From: Thermoflavifilum sp.
GTDB lineage: Bacteria > Bacteroidota > Bacteroidia > Chitinophagales > Chitinophagaceae
NCBI GenBank assembly: GCA_023511875.1
Contig: JAIMAQ010000013.1
Coordinates: forward strand, 1 to 63,318
Length of the DNA stretch: 63,318 nucleotides
Reading direction: 5' to 3'
Part shown: piece after piece, positions 43,877 through 52,693 of the stretch
Layout: the number at the start of each line of letters is the position of its first letter
Position numbering within the stretch: position 1 is the stretch's first letter
Notes under the pieces: generated by a model
Databases searched by the model: none
What the model saw: the letters and a program-made list of their open reading frames with translations, nothing else
What the model was told of the DNA's origin: nothing
Translations under genes and position numbers: made by a program

Positions 43877-44110
43877 GCAGTCTTGAATTTTCTTTGCTTC
43901 TTTCTTTGTGTCAAGACAAAGAAAGAAGGATATTCCCAGCTATTTTTCTGACAGTCTTGAATTTTCTTTGCTTCTTTCTTTGTTTCAAGACAAAGAAAGA
44001 AGGAACATCTCTCAGCCATTTTTCTGGCAGTCTTGAATTTTCTTTGCTTCTTTCTTTGTTTCCAGACAAAGAAAGAAGATTACTCCCCAGCCATTTTTCT
44101 AGTAGTCTTG
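43864..44110. repeat. Tandem hairpin repeat array, copy B
   Basis: Units begin at 43864, 43938, 44014 and 44089 (periods 74, 76, 75). The first three carry the 13-bp stem; the fourth is degenerate and ends just after the point where the stem would start, as in array A. The linkers after the stem are GATATTCCC, GAACATCTCTC and ATTACTCCCC. The last two match the two linkers of array A in the same order. It lies between the convergent hydroxy-acid oxidase and icd genes. Confidence 0.9.
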
Positions 44111-44204
44111 AATCTTCTTAGGGTTCACACAAAAACAGGGAGGCCTAAGCTTGGCGAGATAAGTATTTTAGAAAACTAGCATTTGCCTTGCTGCTTAGGA
44201 AAAC

Positions 44205-44236
44205 AAAAAACGTGGGCCAATTGACCCACGTTTTTT
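44205..44236 (-). terminator. Bidirectional intrinsic terminator after icd
   Basis: AAAAAACGTGGG and CCCACGTTTTTT form a perfect 12-bp stem with an 8-nt loop. It ends in a T run in either direction. It lies 22 bp past the icd stop on the minus strand. Confidence 0.9.
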
Positions 44237-44258
44237 CGATGTATGAGTTAAACAAAAC

Positions 44259-45725
44259 TTATTGTCCTTGTCCCTTACTGAAACCTTCTTTACCGTCGAG
44301 CATGTAGAGGTTTTCTGTTTTGATCACATGAAAGCCTTTGCTGTGAATGCTCTGCAAGAGATTAATCACATCTTGATAATTCACGGCTTGGTGATCATTT
44401 GATTCAAAACGACAACGCCAGTGATCTGTGCAGAAAGTTTCCGGATAGCCACCTGGCCATACTTTTGTGCCCCGGTTGGTGATCATAGTAAGTTGCAGCT
44501 TATCGGTAGAAGCTAACTTTAGTGATTCACCAAGTTTATTAGGGTCGCGCTGGTCATAGGGCAGCTCTACCATCTCATCCAAAAATACATCTACTCCGAT
44601 CAGTTCTTTTTTAGCGGGTTGAGGTTGCTTGATTTTGATGGTAAAGCTAGCCTTACCAAATTTAACGGGCTTCAGGGTTTGAGGTTGCATGCCCAGCCGT
44701 TGAATCACTGCATCGGCAAATTCGCGGGTGCCTACTTTTTGTTTGGAAATACCTTCCTGGTAGATGTCATAGGTGTGAATACCTTCTTCAATCGTGCGCA
44801 GCCAGGCATTTTGCACAGTAGTAGCCACATCACTTTGGCCAATATGTACGAGCATTTGCACGGCTGCTAGCAACAAACCCGAAGGGTTGGCCAAGTTTTG
44901 TCCGGCTCGACGTGGTGCAGAACCATGAATTGCTTCAAACATTGCCACAGTTTCTCCAATATTGGCTGAACCTGCGATACCTACAGAACCCGTCATCTGT
45001 GCAGCCACATCCGAGAGAATATCGCCATATAAATTGGGCATCACCACCACATCAAACATCTCAGGTGTATCGACCAGTTTAGCCGCGCCAATATCGATGA
45101 TCCAAGTTTCTTTTTCAATGTCGGGATATTCTTGACCAACTTCATCAAAAATCTTATGGAATAGCCCGTCGGTAATTTTCATGATATTATCCTTCATAAA
45201 GCAGGTCACTTTCTTGCGGCCATAGGCACGGGCATATTCAAAAGCATAACGAATAATTTTTTCGGTTCCGGGTCGCGTGATGAGTTTCAGGCATTGGGTA
45301 ACTTCACTAGTTTGTTGATGTTCGATCCCGCCATAAGTATCTTCTTCATTTTCTCGCACAATCACCACATCCATCTGCGGATGTTTAGTTTTGATAAACG
45401 GATAATACGATACGCAGGGGCGCACATTAGCAAACAAGCCCATGGTTTTACGAATTGTTACGTTCAAGCTTTTGTATCCACCGCCTTGTGGTGTGGTGAT
45501 GGGTGCTTTCAAAAACACCTTAGTTCGCCGCAATGACTCCCAGGCTTCTGGGCGTATGCCTGAAGAAAAACCTTCTAAGTAAGCTTTTTCACCAATCTCA
45601 ATTACTTCAGGTTCAATACGAGCACCTGCTGCCATAATGATGCGTAGGGTAGCATCCATGATTTCAGGACCAATGCCATCACCATAAGCTACGGTGATGG
45701 GTACTTTTTTGTTTTCTTCTGTCAT
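44259..45725 (-). CDS. icd: NADP-type isocitrate dehydrogenase with C-terminal extension
   Basis: A 488-residue isocitrate dehydrogenase. ITVAYGDGIGPEI starts the fold, GGGYKSLNVTIRKTMGLFANVRPC is the substrate loop region, the aspartates of VVMPNLYGDILSDVAAQ bind metal, and IHGSAPRRAGQNLANPSG is the cofactor loop. About 150 residues follow the usual dimer core, an extension also known from the Thermus thermophilus enzyme. It works in the TCA cycle. The frame opens 105 bp upstream, but the -7 box at 45746 lies within that part, so the ATG at 45725 is the start. Confidence 0.92.
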   Translation of the reverse strand: MTEENKKVPITVAYGDGIGPEIMDATLRIIMAAGARIEPEVIEIGEKAYLEGFSSGIRPEAWESLRRTKVFLKAPITTPQGGGYKSLNVTIRKTMGLFANVRPCVSYYPFIKTKHPQMDVVIVRENEEDTYGGIEHQQTSEVTQCLKLITRPGTEKIIRYAFEYARAYGRKKVTCFMKDNIMKITDGLFHKIFDEVGQEYPDIEKETWIIDIGAAKLVDTPEMFDVVVMPNLYGDILSDVAAQMTGSVGIAGSANIGETVAMFEAIHGSAPRRAGQNLANPSGLLLAAVQMLVHIGQSDVATTVQNAWLRTIEEGIHTYDIYQEGISKQKVGTREFADAVIQRLGMQPQTLKPVKFGKASFTIKIKQPQPAKKELIGVDVFLDEMVELPYDQRDPNKLGESLKLASTDKLQLTMITNRGTKVWPGGYPETFCTDHWRCRFESNDHQAVNYQDVINLLQSIHSKGFHVIKTENLYMLDGKEGFSKGQGQ

Positions 45726-45745
45726 GATCTGGTAGATTTTGCTCG

Positions 45746-45753
45746 CAAAGATA
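45746..45753 (-). promoter_or_regulatory. -7 box TATCTTTG before icd
   Basis: CAAAGATA on the plus strand is TATCTTTG on the minus strand, an exact TAnnTTTG match 20 bp before the ATG at 45725. Confidence 0.65.
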
Positions 45754-45845
45754 GCATATCTCAAGTGTTTCCCAGGAGTGAAAATAACTGCTTGTTTGGT
45801 GATCGATAATAGATGGTTGTGTGAAATCACAGCCCCATCCCATCC

Positions 45846-47063
45846 TTATGGATGCTTATTTTTTTCTAAGTTAGGAAGAAAGCTTGCTAGCAATCCTATC
45901 AAAGGCAGGAAAGAACACACGTGATAGACGTAAAAAATGCTCGTATGATCGGCCAATTCGCCCAGTACAGCAGAGCCAATACCTCCCATGCCAAAGGCCA
46001 GTCCGAAAAATAATCCAGAGATCATGCCTACTTTCCCGGGAAGCAATTCTTGGGCATACACAATAATAGCTGGAAAAGCTGAAGCCAGGATCATTCCAAT
46101 GAAAATACTCAATATGGCTGTCCACCATAAATTGGCATAAGGCAACAAGAGGGTAAAAGGAGCTACGCCCAAGATCGAGATCCAAATCACCAGTTTACGC
46201 CCTATGCGATCGCCAATAGGCCCACCAATCATGGTTCCCGCAGCTACAGCAAACAAGAAGATAAACAGATACACTTGAGCATGTTGAATAGAAATATGAA
46301 ATTTAGCCATCAAATAAAAAGTAAGATAGCTATTTATACTCGCCAGGTAAAAATATTTGGAGAAGATCAGCAACAACAAAATACTGAGAGAAACGATCAC
46401 CTGTACGCGCGAAAGTTTGGATCCATGAGTTGGTTCAACATGTTTTTGGGATGTGAAAATGTTTACATGATGCATTTGATACCAAATACCCACTCGCCAC
46501 AAGACCATTATACCCACTAGGGCGAGCAAGCAAAACCAGAGAAGATATCGCTGCCCGAATGGCACTACAATGGCTGCAGCCAGCAATGGTCCAATGGCTG
46601 CGCCTGTATTTCCACCTACCTGGAAGAGCGACTGCGCCGTGCCATGCTTTCCTCCTGAAGCCAATCGGGCCACTCGTGAGGATTCTGGATGAAATATCGA
46701 CGAACCTATTCCCACCAATGCCACGGAAAACAAAACGGCATGATAACTATGAGCTATAGACAAAGACACTAATCCACATAAGGTAAACCCCATACCCATA
46801 GCCAATGAAAAAGGCTGAGGCCTACGATCGGTGAAATGCCCTACCATAGGCTGTAGCAATGATGCGGTGAGTTGATAGGTTAATGTGATGAGGCCAATTT
46901 GCGAAAAATCGAGATGATAATTCTTTTTGATAAGCGGATAAATAGAAGGGATAAGCGATTGCATAGCATCGTTCAGCAAATGAGCAAAGCTGAGCGAAAG
47001 CAAGATGGGAAAAATAGTTTGTGTATGTATTGAAACGACATTCGACTTTTCCATTGATTCCAT
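45846..47063 (-). CDS. MFS transporter, fosmidomycin-resistance-like
   Basis: A membrane protein of about 405 residues with 12 segments. The N-terminal HLLNDAMQSLIPSIYPLIK and GHFTDRRPQPFSLAMG (loop 2-3) resemble the Fsr group of drug exporters, as does GIGSSIFHPESSRVARLASGG. It probably exports a small toxic compound. The frame extends to 47150, but a -7 box at 47095 argues for the ATG at 47063 (or 47054). It is 120 bp upstream of icd on the same strand. Confidence 0.87.
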   Translation of the reverse strand: MESMEKSNVVSIHTQTIFPILLSLSFAHLLNDAMQSLIPSIYPLIKKNYHLDFSQIGLITLTYQLTASLLQPMVGHFTDRRPQPFSLAMGMGFTLCGLVSLSIAHSYHAVLFSVALVGIGSSIFHPESSRVARLASGGKHGTAQSLFQVGGNTGAAIGPLLAAAIVVPFGQRYLLWFCLLALVGIMVLWRVGIWYQMHHVNIFTSQKHVEPTHGSKLSRVQVIVSLSILLLLIFSKYFYLASINSYLTFYLMAKFHISIQHAQVYLFIFLFAVAAGTMIGGPIGDRIGRKLVIWISILGVAPFTLLLPYANLWWTAILSIFIGMILASAFPAIIVYAQELLPGKVGMISGLFFGLAFGMGGIGSAVLGELADHTSIFYVYHVCSFLPLIGLLASFLPNLEKNKHP

Positions 47064-47094
47064 CTGAACAAGATTTCCTGGCGATAATGAGCAG

Positions 47095-47102
47095 CAAAAA
47101 TA
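47095..47102 (-). promoter_or_regulatory. -7 box TATTTTTG before the MFS gene
   Basis: CAAAAATA on the plus strand is TATTTTTG on the minus strand, an exact TAnnTTTG match 31 bp upstream of the ATG at 47063. Confidence 0.6.
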
Positions 47103-47289
47103 CAAACGATCAAATAGAGTTTGTCGGAGAAACAGAATTTTACTGTTCATTGGATATCAAAAACATAGTGACTGCTTTCGTCATCTCATTTCAACAAGCG
47201 TATATTGTTATTCAATAAATTTTGAATTTTTAAAAAAAATGTTGAATTTAGTCAAGCAATATTCAGTTTCCCCTTAATCTTATACCAGT

Positions 47290-47847
47290 ATGATGCACAG
47301 TTACTCCTTATTATCTGCGGAAGATCTATTGCAATTGATGCAACAAGATGATGCCGAAGCATTTAAAGAATTGTATACCCGATATTGGCTTCGGTTGTTG
47401 ATCAGCGCCCAAAAACGTTTGCAACAACGAGAAGCAGCTGAAGAAGCAGTGCAAACTTTATTTGAAGGTCTTTGGAAAAATCGCCGACAAATTCATATTC
47501 ATACTTCTCTCGAAAATTATCTATTTGCATCCATCCGATATATTGTTTTACGGATGTTGTACCAGCAAATGCAACAACAGCTTTCTATAGATCATGCAGG
47601 CTCGTTAGAAGCACCAGAATCGCCAGAACAACAAGTGTTGATGAAAGATTTGCATCAATACATTGAGCAAGTAGTACAAACCCTTCCCGAACGTTGTAGA
47701 CGAGTATATCAACTCAGTCGTCATGAATTCAAAACCCATAAGGAGATTGCAGAGCTTATGGGAATCTCCGAAAAAACGGTTGAAAATCACCTCACCAAGG
47801 CTTTGCAGGTGATTAAGACAAGGCTGCACCAACTTTTTTATCTATAG
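47290..47847 (+). CDS. ECF sigma factor of the polysaccharide locus
   Basis: A 185-residue ECF sigma-70 factor. Region 2 spans about 22-90 (DAEAFKELYTRYW, AAEEAVQTLFEGLWKNR). Region 4 spans about 125-178 (LPERCRRVYQLSRHEFKTHKEIAELMGISEKTVENHL). It is followed after 181 bp by its probable FecR anti-sigma and then by susC/susD. In this arrangement the sigma factor normally drives the sus genes when substrate is present. It differs considerably from the orphan sigma at 453-1052. Confidence 0.93.
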   Translation: MMHSYSLLSAEDLLQLMQQDDAEAFKELYTRYWLRLLISAQKRLQQREAAEEAVQTLFEGLWKNRRQIHIHTSLENYLFASIRYIVLRMLYQQMQQQLSIDHAGSLEAPESPEQQVLMKDLHQYIEQVVQTLPERCRRVYQLSRHEFKTHKEIAELMGISEKTVENHLTKALQVIKTRLHQLFYL

Positions 47848-48028
47848 GAGTAGAAAAATTTTTCCTTCCGAATAGGGGATCCCTTTATTTTTTGTCACTA
47901 CTCATAATAAGAATAAATAATAAAAGGCGTAAACAGCCCAGTGCTTCCACCAATAAAGATAAGGAAGAATGGGGAGAGATAAATGCATAGAATAAACTTT
48001 ATATACATCAGATTAAAAAGTTAGGCTT

Positions 48029-49042
48029 GTGGAGCAACAATTGATTCGAGAAATCATTAGGAAGTTTCTGGATGGCACATGCAACGATGAAGAATTTGCC
48101 TATTTATTGTCGTGGTATGAATCATTTGATGAAGCGGAAGACATGCAGCTTACTGAAGAGGAAAAGAAGCAACTAGAAGAGAAGATATTCAACAACATAT
48201 TGAAAAATATACCTGCATGGCAGCATGCATATCCAGAAAAGAAAAATGTATCACGTAGGCGATGGCATCGTTATGCATGGGCAGCGGTAATTACAGGATG
48301 TTTAGCAGGTATAGGATGGTGGACGGTGAAGCAAGTTCATGAGGTGATGTATGTTAACACACATTCCACTGTTGCATCAAATGAGATTTCAATCACCAAT
48401 ATGACGCAGCGTTTATACGAAGTGATTCTGGCCGATAGCACGAAAGTTTGGTTAAGTCCGAATAGTACTTTACGGTATCCCGATAAGTTTATCGGGAAGC
48501 AAAGAGAAGTGAATTTAAAAGGAGAAGCATTTTTTGAAGTTACGCATGATCCTCAGCATCCGTTTGTCATTTATAGCCCCACGCTGATTACCAAGGTTTG
48601 GGGTACGAGTTTTTTGGTGAAAGCATTTGATGGAGCACCGGCCGAAGTATCGGTACTGACAGGGAAGGTGTCGGTGCAAAAAAGGGATGCTGCTGATGGC
48701 ATCGTGATGTTGTATCCCCATCAAAAGGCTGTACTCAGTATAGATGGGGAGTTGAGAAAAGAAAAGGCAGCAGATTTGCCTGCATTGCAGCGCTGGGAAA
48801 GAGTAAATCTTTCATTTGACAACGCATCTTTATCCGAAGTAATTGCTTCTTTGGAAAAGCATTTTCATGTGCAGATCAATTGTTCAGATGCTGCTTTATT
48901 GCGATATACCCTTACCGGTGATTTCAATGAGCAGCATCTTTCTGATGTATTAGCGCTCATTGAAAAATCATTAAATATTCGCTATCAAATGATCAATGAT
49001 TCTACCATTGAGCTTCATCGCATAGATGATGGCTCGCCTTAA
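48029..49042 (+). CDS. FecR-family anti-sigma factor
   Basis: A 337-residue single-pass membrane regulator. The N-terminal cytoplasmic part (1-75) binds the sigma factor. One membrane segment follows (about 83-104, AWAAVITGCLAGIGWW), then the periplasmic FecR domain (about 115-225, with LADSTKVWLSPNSTLRYP and FFEVTHDPQHPFVI) and a C-terminal STN-like DUF4974 domain (about 258-335, LSFDNASLSEVIASLEKHF). It should sense the SusC STN domain. It starts with GTG at 48029, since no ATG is available before residue 38. Confidence 0.92.
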   Translation: MEQQLIREIIRKFLDGTCNDEEFAYLLSWYESFDEAEDMQLTEEEKKQLEEKIFNNILKNIPAWQHAYPEKKNVSRRRWHRYAWAAVITGCLAGIGWWTVKQVHEVMYVNTHSTVASNEISITNMTQRLYEVILADSTKVWLSPNSTLRYPDKFIGKQREVNLKGEAFFEVTHDPQHPFVIYSPTLITKVWGTSFLVKAFDGAPAEVSVLTGKVSVQKRDAADGIVMLYPHQKAVLSIDGELRKEKAADLPALQRWERVNLSFDNASLSEVIASLEKHFHVQINCSDAALLRYTLTGDFNEQHLSDVLALIEKSLNIRYQMINDSTIELHRIDDGSP

Positions 49043-49090
49043 GATAGGGAGCTCAGCAAGGTCAAGATAGATGTCTATGAATAAACAAAA

Positions 49091-49114
49091 ACCGGTGTGC
49101 GAGCACACACCGGT
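49091..49114. promoter_or_regulatory. Stem-loop between fecR and susC
   Basis: ACCGGTGTG / CACACCGGT is a perfect 9-bp stem with loop CGAGCA, 65 bp before the susC start. In the plus direction it is followed by A residues, so it is not a standard terminator. On the minus strand it is followed by a T-rich run and would stop antisense transcripts. It could also be a leader structure or processing site separating the regulator and transporter mRNAs. Confidence 0.6.
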
Positions 49115-49179
49115 AAAAAAGCTCCCTACAACAAGCAAGTGAAGGAAAGCTATTTAGTTAAACTAAACATTTCAAAGAT

Positions 49180-52100
49180 ATGAAATTTATTTCAAGGATT
49201 CAAAAAATTAACTGGCTGAAGATCATGAAGTTTTCCGCTGTTCAGCTCATGATGTTTCTGGTATTTGCCGGGGTTACCTATGCCAGGCCAGGCACCGCTC
49301 AGATCAATATGGAACAGCGAGTAGATTTACATATGCATCATGCCACTATTGCTTCGGTGTTGCATAGATTGGAGAAGGTCACGAATGTAAAATTTGTATA
49401 TAGCCTGAATTTGGTAGATGTGAAGCAAAAGGTAGATGTGGAAGTGAAAGCAGCGCGACTCGATAGTGTATTGCATGAAGTATTGGTGAAAAATGGAATT
49501 GGCTATGAGGTCATCAACAATCGGGTAGTGCTTGTGCCTCGTCGATTTTCAACACTTGCAGAGATGACCGATGGTGTGCGTATCCATGGATTACAGCTCG
49601 AGCTTTTGCAACACGAGGTAAGGGGAAAGGTTACAGATGAAAGCGGTAATCCTTTGGCTGGGGTAACAGTGCAGGTGAAGAATACAAATATGGGTACTAC
49701 AACTGATAATAATGGCAATTACGTCATCCATCCCCTTTCAGGCAACGATACTTTAGTTTTTTCATTTATTGGCTATGAGCGGCAAGAGGTTCCCATTCAG
49801 AATCGCTCTCTCATTAATATTCAACTCCATTCTACCGCCACAGGGCTCAACCAAGTAGTGGTTGTGGGGTATGGAACGCAAAGGAAAGTAGATGTTACAG
49901 GGGCAATTTCAACTATTAATTCTCATGAGATTGTAACCACAAAAAATGAGAATCTCCAGAATATGTTAACTGGGAAAATACCAGGGGTGAGGGTTGTACA
50001 AAGAACTGCAGAACCAGGAAGTTTTGACAATGCTTTTGACATTCGTGGAATGGGAACACCTCTAGTCGTAATTGATGGCGTACCGCGTACTCTTGCCGAT
50101 TTCCAACGATTGAATCCCGATGATATAGAAAGTATTTCTGTGTTAAAAGATGCTTCTGCAGCTATTTATGGTATACGCTCTGCAAATGGCGTTATATTAG
50201 TCACAACAAAGAAAGGAGAACGAGGCAAAAGCGTATTAAGTTATAGTGGAAATTACACTTGGCAATTTCCTTCAGGACTGCCTAAAACAGTCGATATTTA
50301 TCAATATATGACGCTTCGAAATGAAAAAGCTAAACACAATGTAAATGGGGGGAGTCCTATATTTACTGAAAAGGACTTCGAGGACTATCGCACCGGGAAA
50401 AAACGAAGTACTGATTGGTATCCATTGGTTTTTGCTCCCTATGCACCTGAGACTCAACATAATATAAGTGTAAGTGGAGGAAGTAACAAAATCCTATACT
50501 ATATTGGGGGAGAATATTTATATCAAGGTAGCTTTTTTAAGTCTGGTGATTTAAAATATAATAGGTATAATCTAAGGTCAAACATTACAGCTAATATAAG
50601 CGATCAACTTACTTTGGGTGCTGGATTTAATTTTGTTAGTGAAGAAACAAATCATCCTTACGTCGATTCTTGGTGGATTATCCGAGCTTTTTGGAGGCAA
50701 GGGCCACAAATACCGGCTTATGCAAATAATGACTTTACCAAGCCCTTCCACGGGTTGATTGAAGGTGATAACCCCATTTCTTTTATGAATAAAGATATTG
50801 TAGGATATAAAAAATTTATCAATAATTGGATACAGCCATCTTTGAATCTAAAACTTAATTTTCCTTTTATCAAAGGGCTATATGCCAAAACATTGTTTAG
50901 CTTCGATTATGCTTTAGACAATCGAACATATTTTCAAAAAGAATATCAGCAATATCGTTACGACGAGGCATCAAAAACTTATTTAATTTTTACACGTCAG
51001 TCCCCGAACCGGATTACCAGAGAATCTTATTTCAGGTCACAGATCGTATCTCAAACATCGTTAAACTATAGTGGGATATTTGGTCGGCACAATGTTTCTG
51101 GAATCTTAATTTGGGAAACGCAAAAAAGAAAAGGAGATAATCTAATTGCTCAAAGAGATCTTACACTTCCTATCCCATATTTATTTGCGGGGATTTCGAC
51201 TGGTCAGATCGGTATGATGAATACAGGCTCCAATGATCTGTATGAGACGGCCAACCTTGGTTTAGCTGGAAGGGTTACTTATTCTTTTTCTGATAAGTAT
51301 CTAGCGGAGTTTTTATTTAGGTATGACGGTTCTTCGAAATTTGCTCCAGGCAAGCAGTGGGGGTTTTTCCCAGGAGGGGCTGTAGGTTGGCGAATTTCTG
51401 AAGAAAGATTCATTAAAAATAATAATCGTTTTTCTTTCATTAACCAATTGAAAGTAAGGGCTTCTTATGGGGTAACCGGTGATGATGGTGCCGCTGATTA
51501 TCAATGGGTTGCAGGTTATCGATATCCTGCACCAAATGATCTAAGGAGATTTAGTGGAGGCTATGTGTTTGATGGAAATTTTGTTGCCAGTGTAACTAGC
51601 GCAACTATTCCCAATCCTCTCATTACTTGGTACACTTCCAAAACCTTTGATGCAGGAATTGATTTTGAAGGTTGGAATGGCTTGTTGAGTTTTACTTTTG
51701 ATTATTTTAATAGGATAAGATCAGGTCTGCTGGCACAGCGTACTGGTGGTCTCCCAACAGTTGTAGGAGCTACGCTACCTCAGGAGAATCTGAATAGTGA
51801 CATGACCTTCGGTTATGACATGTCTATCTCTCACCATAATAAAATTGGAAGACTAACTTATAATTTAATGGGTATTGTTTCTTATACCCGGGTAAAAGCA
51901 ATACATGTAGAAAGCCCACCTTTCGGAAGTTCATGGAGCAATTGGAGAAATAATCAGAATGATCGTCTACAAGGAATATGGTGGGGCCTTAAGGTTACTG
52001 GACATTACCAGAATTGGGAAGACATTTGGTCTAGTCCTGTATATGTGAGTAGGGGCACACTGCCAGGTGATTATAAATATGAAGACTGGAATGGAGATGG

Positions 52101-52650
52101 AGAAATAAATTCTCTAGATCTACATCCTATTAGGCAAAGTTCTACGCCATGGCTCAATTTTAGTTTAATTGGGAATGCATCCTATAAAGGCTTTGATATA
52201 AGCTTTCTGCTACAGGGTTCTGCATTAACAACCGTACAATATGGTGAACAGCTTCGTGAACCACTATGGGGAAATAATGAATCTGGAGCTATGGTACAGT
52301 TTATGGATCGCTGGCATCCAGCAGATCCCAATGCAGATCCGTATGATCCTGCTACAGTATGGATTCCAGGATATTTCGCATATACAGGAACATTGCCTGA
52401 CCCGAATTCTTCCTTTAATGCAGTGGATGGTAGCTACTTAAGGCTAAAAACTATTGAATTAGGCTATACCCTCCCGTCAAGAATTACCCATAGAATTGGA
52501 ATAGGAGATATTAGAGTATATACGAATGGATATAACTTAGTTACATGGACAAAAGTAAGATACATCGACCCAGAGCATCCAAATACTTTATATGGATATC
52601 TATATCCTTTAAATAAAACTGTTTCTGTTGGAATAAATATTTCTTTTTAA
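49180..52650 (+). CDS. SusC/RagA TonB-dependent transporter with STN domain
   Basis: An 1156-residue outer-membrane transporter that imports oligosaccharides with TonB energy. It has a long signal peptide (about 1-36), an STN signalling domain (about 45-120), a carboxypeptidase-regulatory-like domain (about 145-220, VRGKVTDESGNPLAGVTVQV), a plug beginning VVVVGYGTQRKVDVTGAIS (about 226-244) and a barrel ending in ...VSVGINISF. The STN domain marks it as a transducer for the FecR upstream. G+C drops sharply near residue 240 and stays low to the end of the gene. SusD follows after 43 bp. Confidence 0.95.
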   Translation: MKFISRIQKINWLKIMKFSAVQLMMFLVFAGVTYARPGTAQINMEQRVDLHMHHATIASVLHRLEKVTNVKFVYSLNLVDVKQKVDVEVKAARLDSVLHEVLVKNGIGYEVINNRVVLVPRRFSTLAEMTDGVRIHGLQLELLQHEVRGKVTDESGNPLAGVTVQVKNTNMGTTTDNNGNYVIHPLSGNDTLVFSFIGYERQEVPIQNRSLINIQLHSTATGLNQVVVVGYGTQRKVDVTGAISTINSHEIVTTKNENLQNMLTGKIPGVRVVQRTAEPGSFDNAFDIRGMGTPLVVIDGVPRTLADFQRLNPDDIESISVLKDASAAIYGIRSANGVILVTTKKGERGKSVLSYSGNYTWQFPSGLPKTVDIYQYMTLRNEKAKHNVNGGSPIFTEKDFEDYRTGKKRSTDWYPLVFAPYAPETQHNISVSGGSNKILYYIGGEYLYQGSFFKSGDLKYNRYNLRSNITANISDQLTLGAGFNFVSEETNHPYVDSWWIIRAFWRQGPQIPAYANNDFTKPFHGLIEGDNPISFMNKDIVGYKKFINNWIQPSLNLKLNFPFIKGLYAKTLFSFDYALDNRTYFQKEYQQYRYDEASKTYLIFTRQSPNRITRESYFRSQIVSQTSLNYSGIFGRHNVSGILIWETQKRKGDNLIAQRDLTLPIPYLFAGISTGQIGMMNTGSNDLYETANLGLAGRVTYSFSDKYLAEFLFRYDGSSKFAPGKQWGFFPGGAVGWRISEERFIKNNNRFSFINQLKVRASYGVTGDDGAADYQWVAGYRYPAPNDLRRFSGGYVFDGNFVASVTSATIPNPLITWYTSKTFDAGIDFEGWNGLLSFTFDYFNRIRSGLLAQRTGGLPTVVGATLPQENLNSDMTFGYDMSISHHNKIGRLTYNLMGIVSYTRVKAIHVESPPFGSSWSNWRNNQNDRLQGIWWGLKVTGHYQNWEDIWSSPVYVSRGTLPGDYKYEDWNGDGEINSLDLHPIRQSSTPWLNFSLIGNASYKGFDISFLLQGSALTTVQYGEQLREPLWGNNESGAMVQFMDRWHPADPNADPYDPATVWIPGYFAYTGTLPDPNSSFNAVDGSYLRLKTIELGYTLPSRITHRIGIGDIRVYTNGYNLVTWTKVRYIDPEHPNTLYGYLYPLNKTVSVGINISF

Positions 52651-52693
52651 TTTAACTAAAGCTTAATTTAACTAAAACCTCAAAACCTGAAAT

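Noticed and set aside
47226-47250. A/T-rich stretch before the locus sigma factor as a -7 box
   Set aside because: TAAATTTTG at this place has one base too many between TA and TTTG; no exact match was found before 47290.
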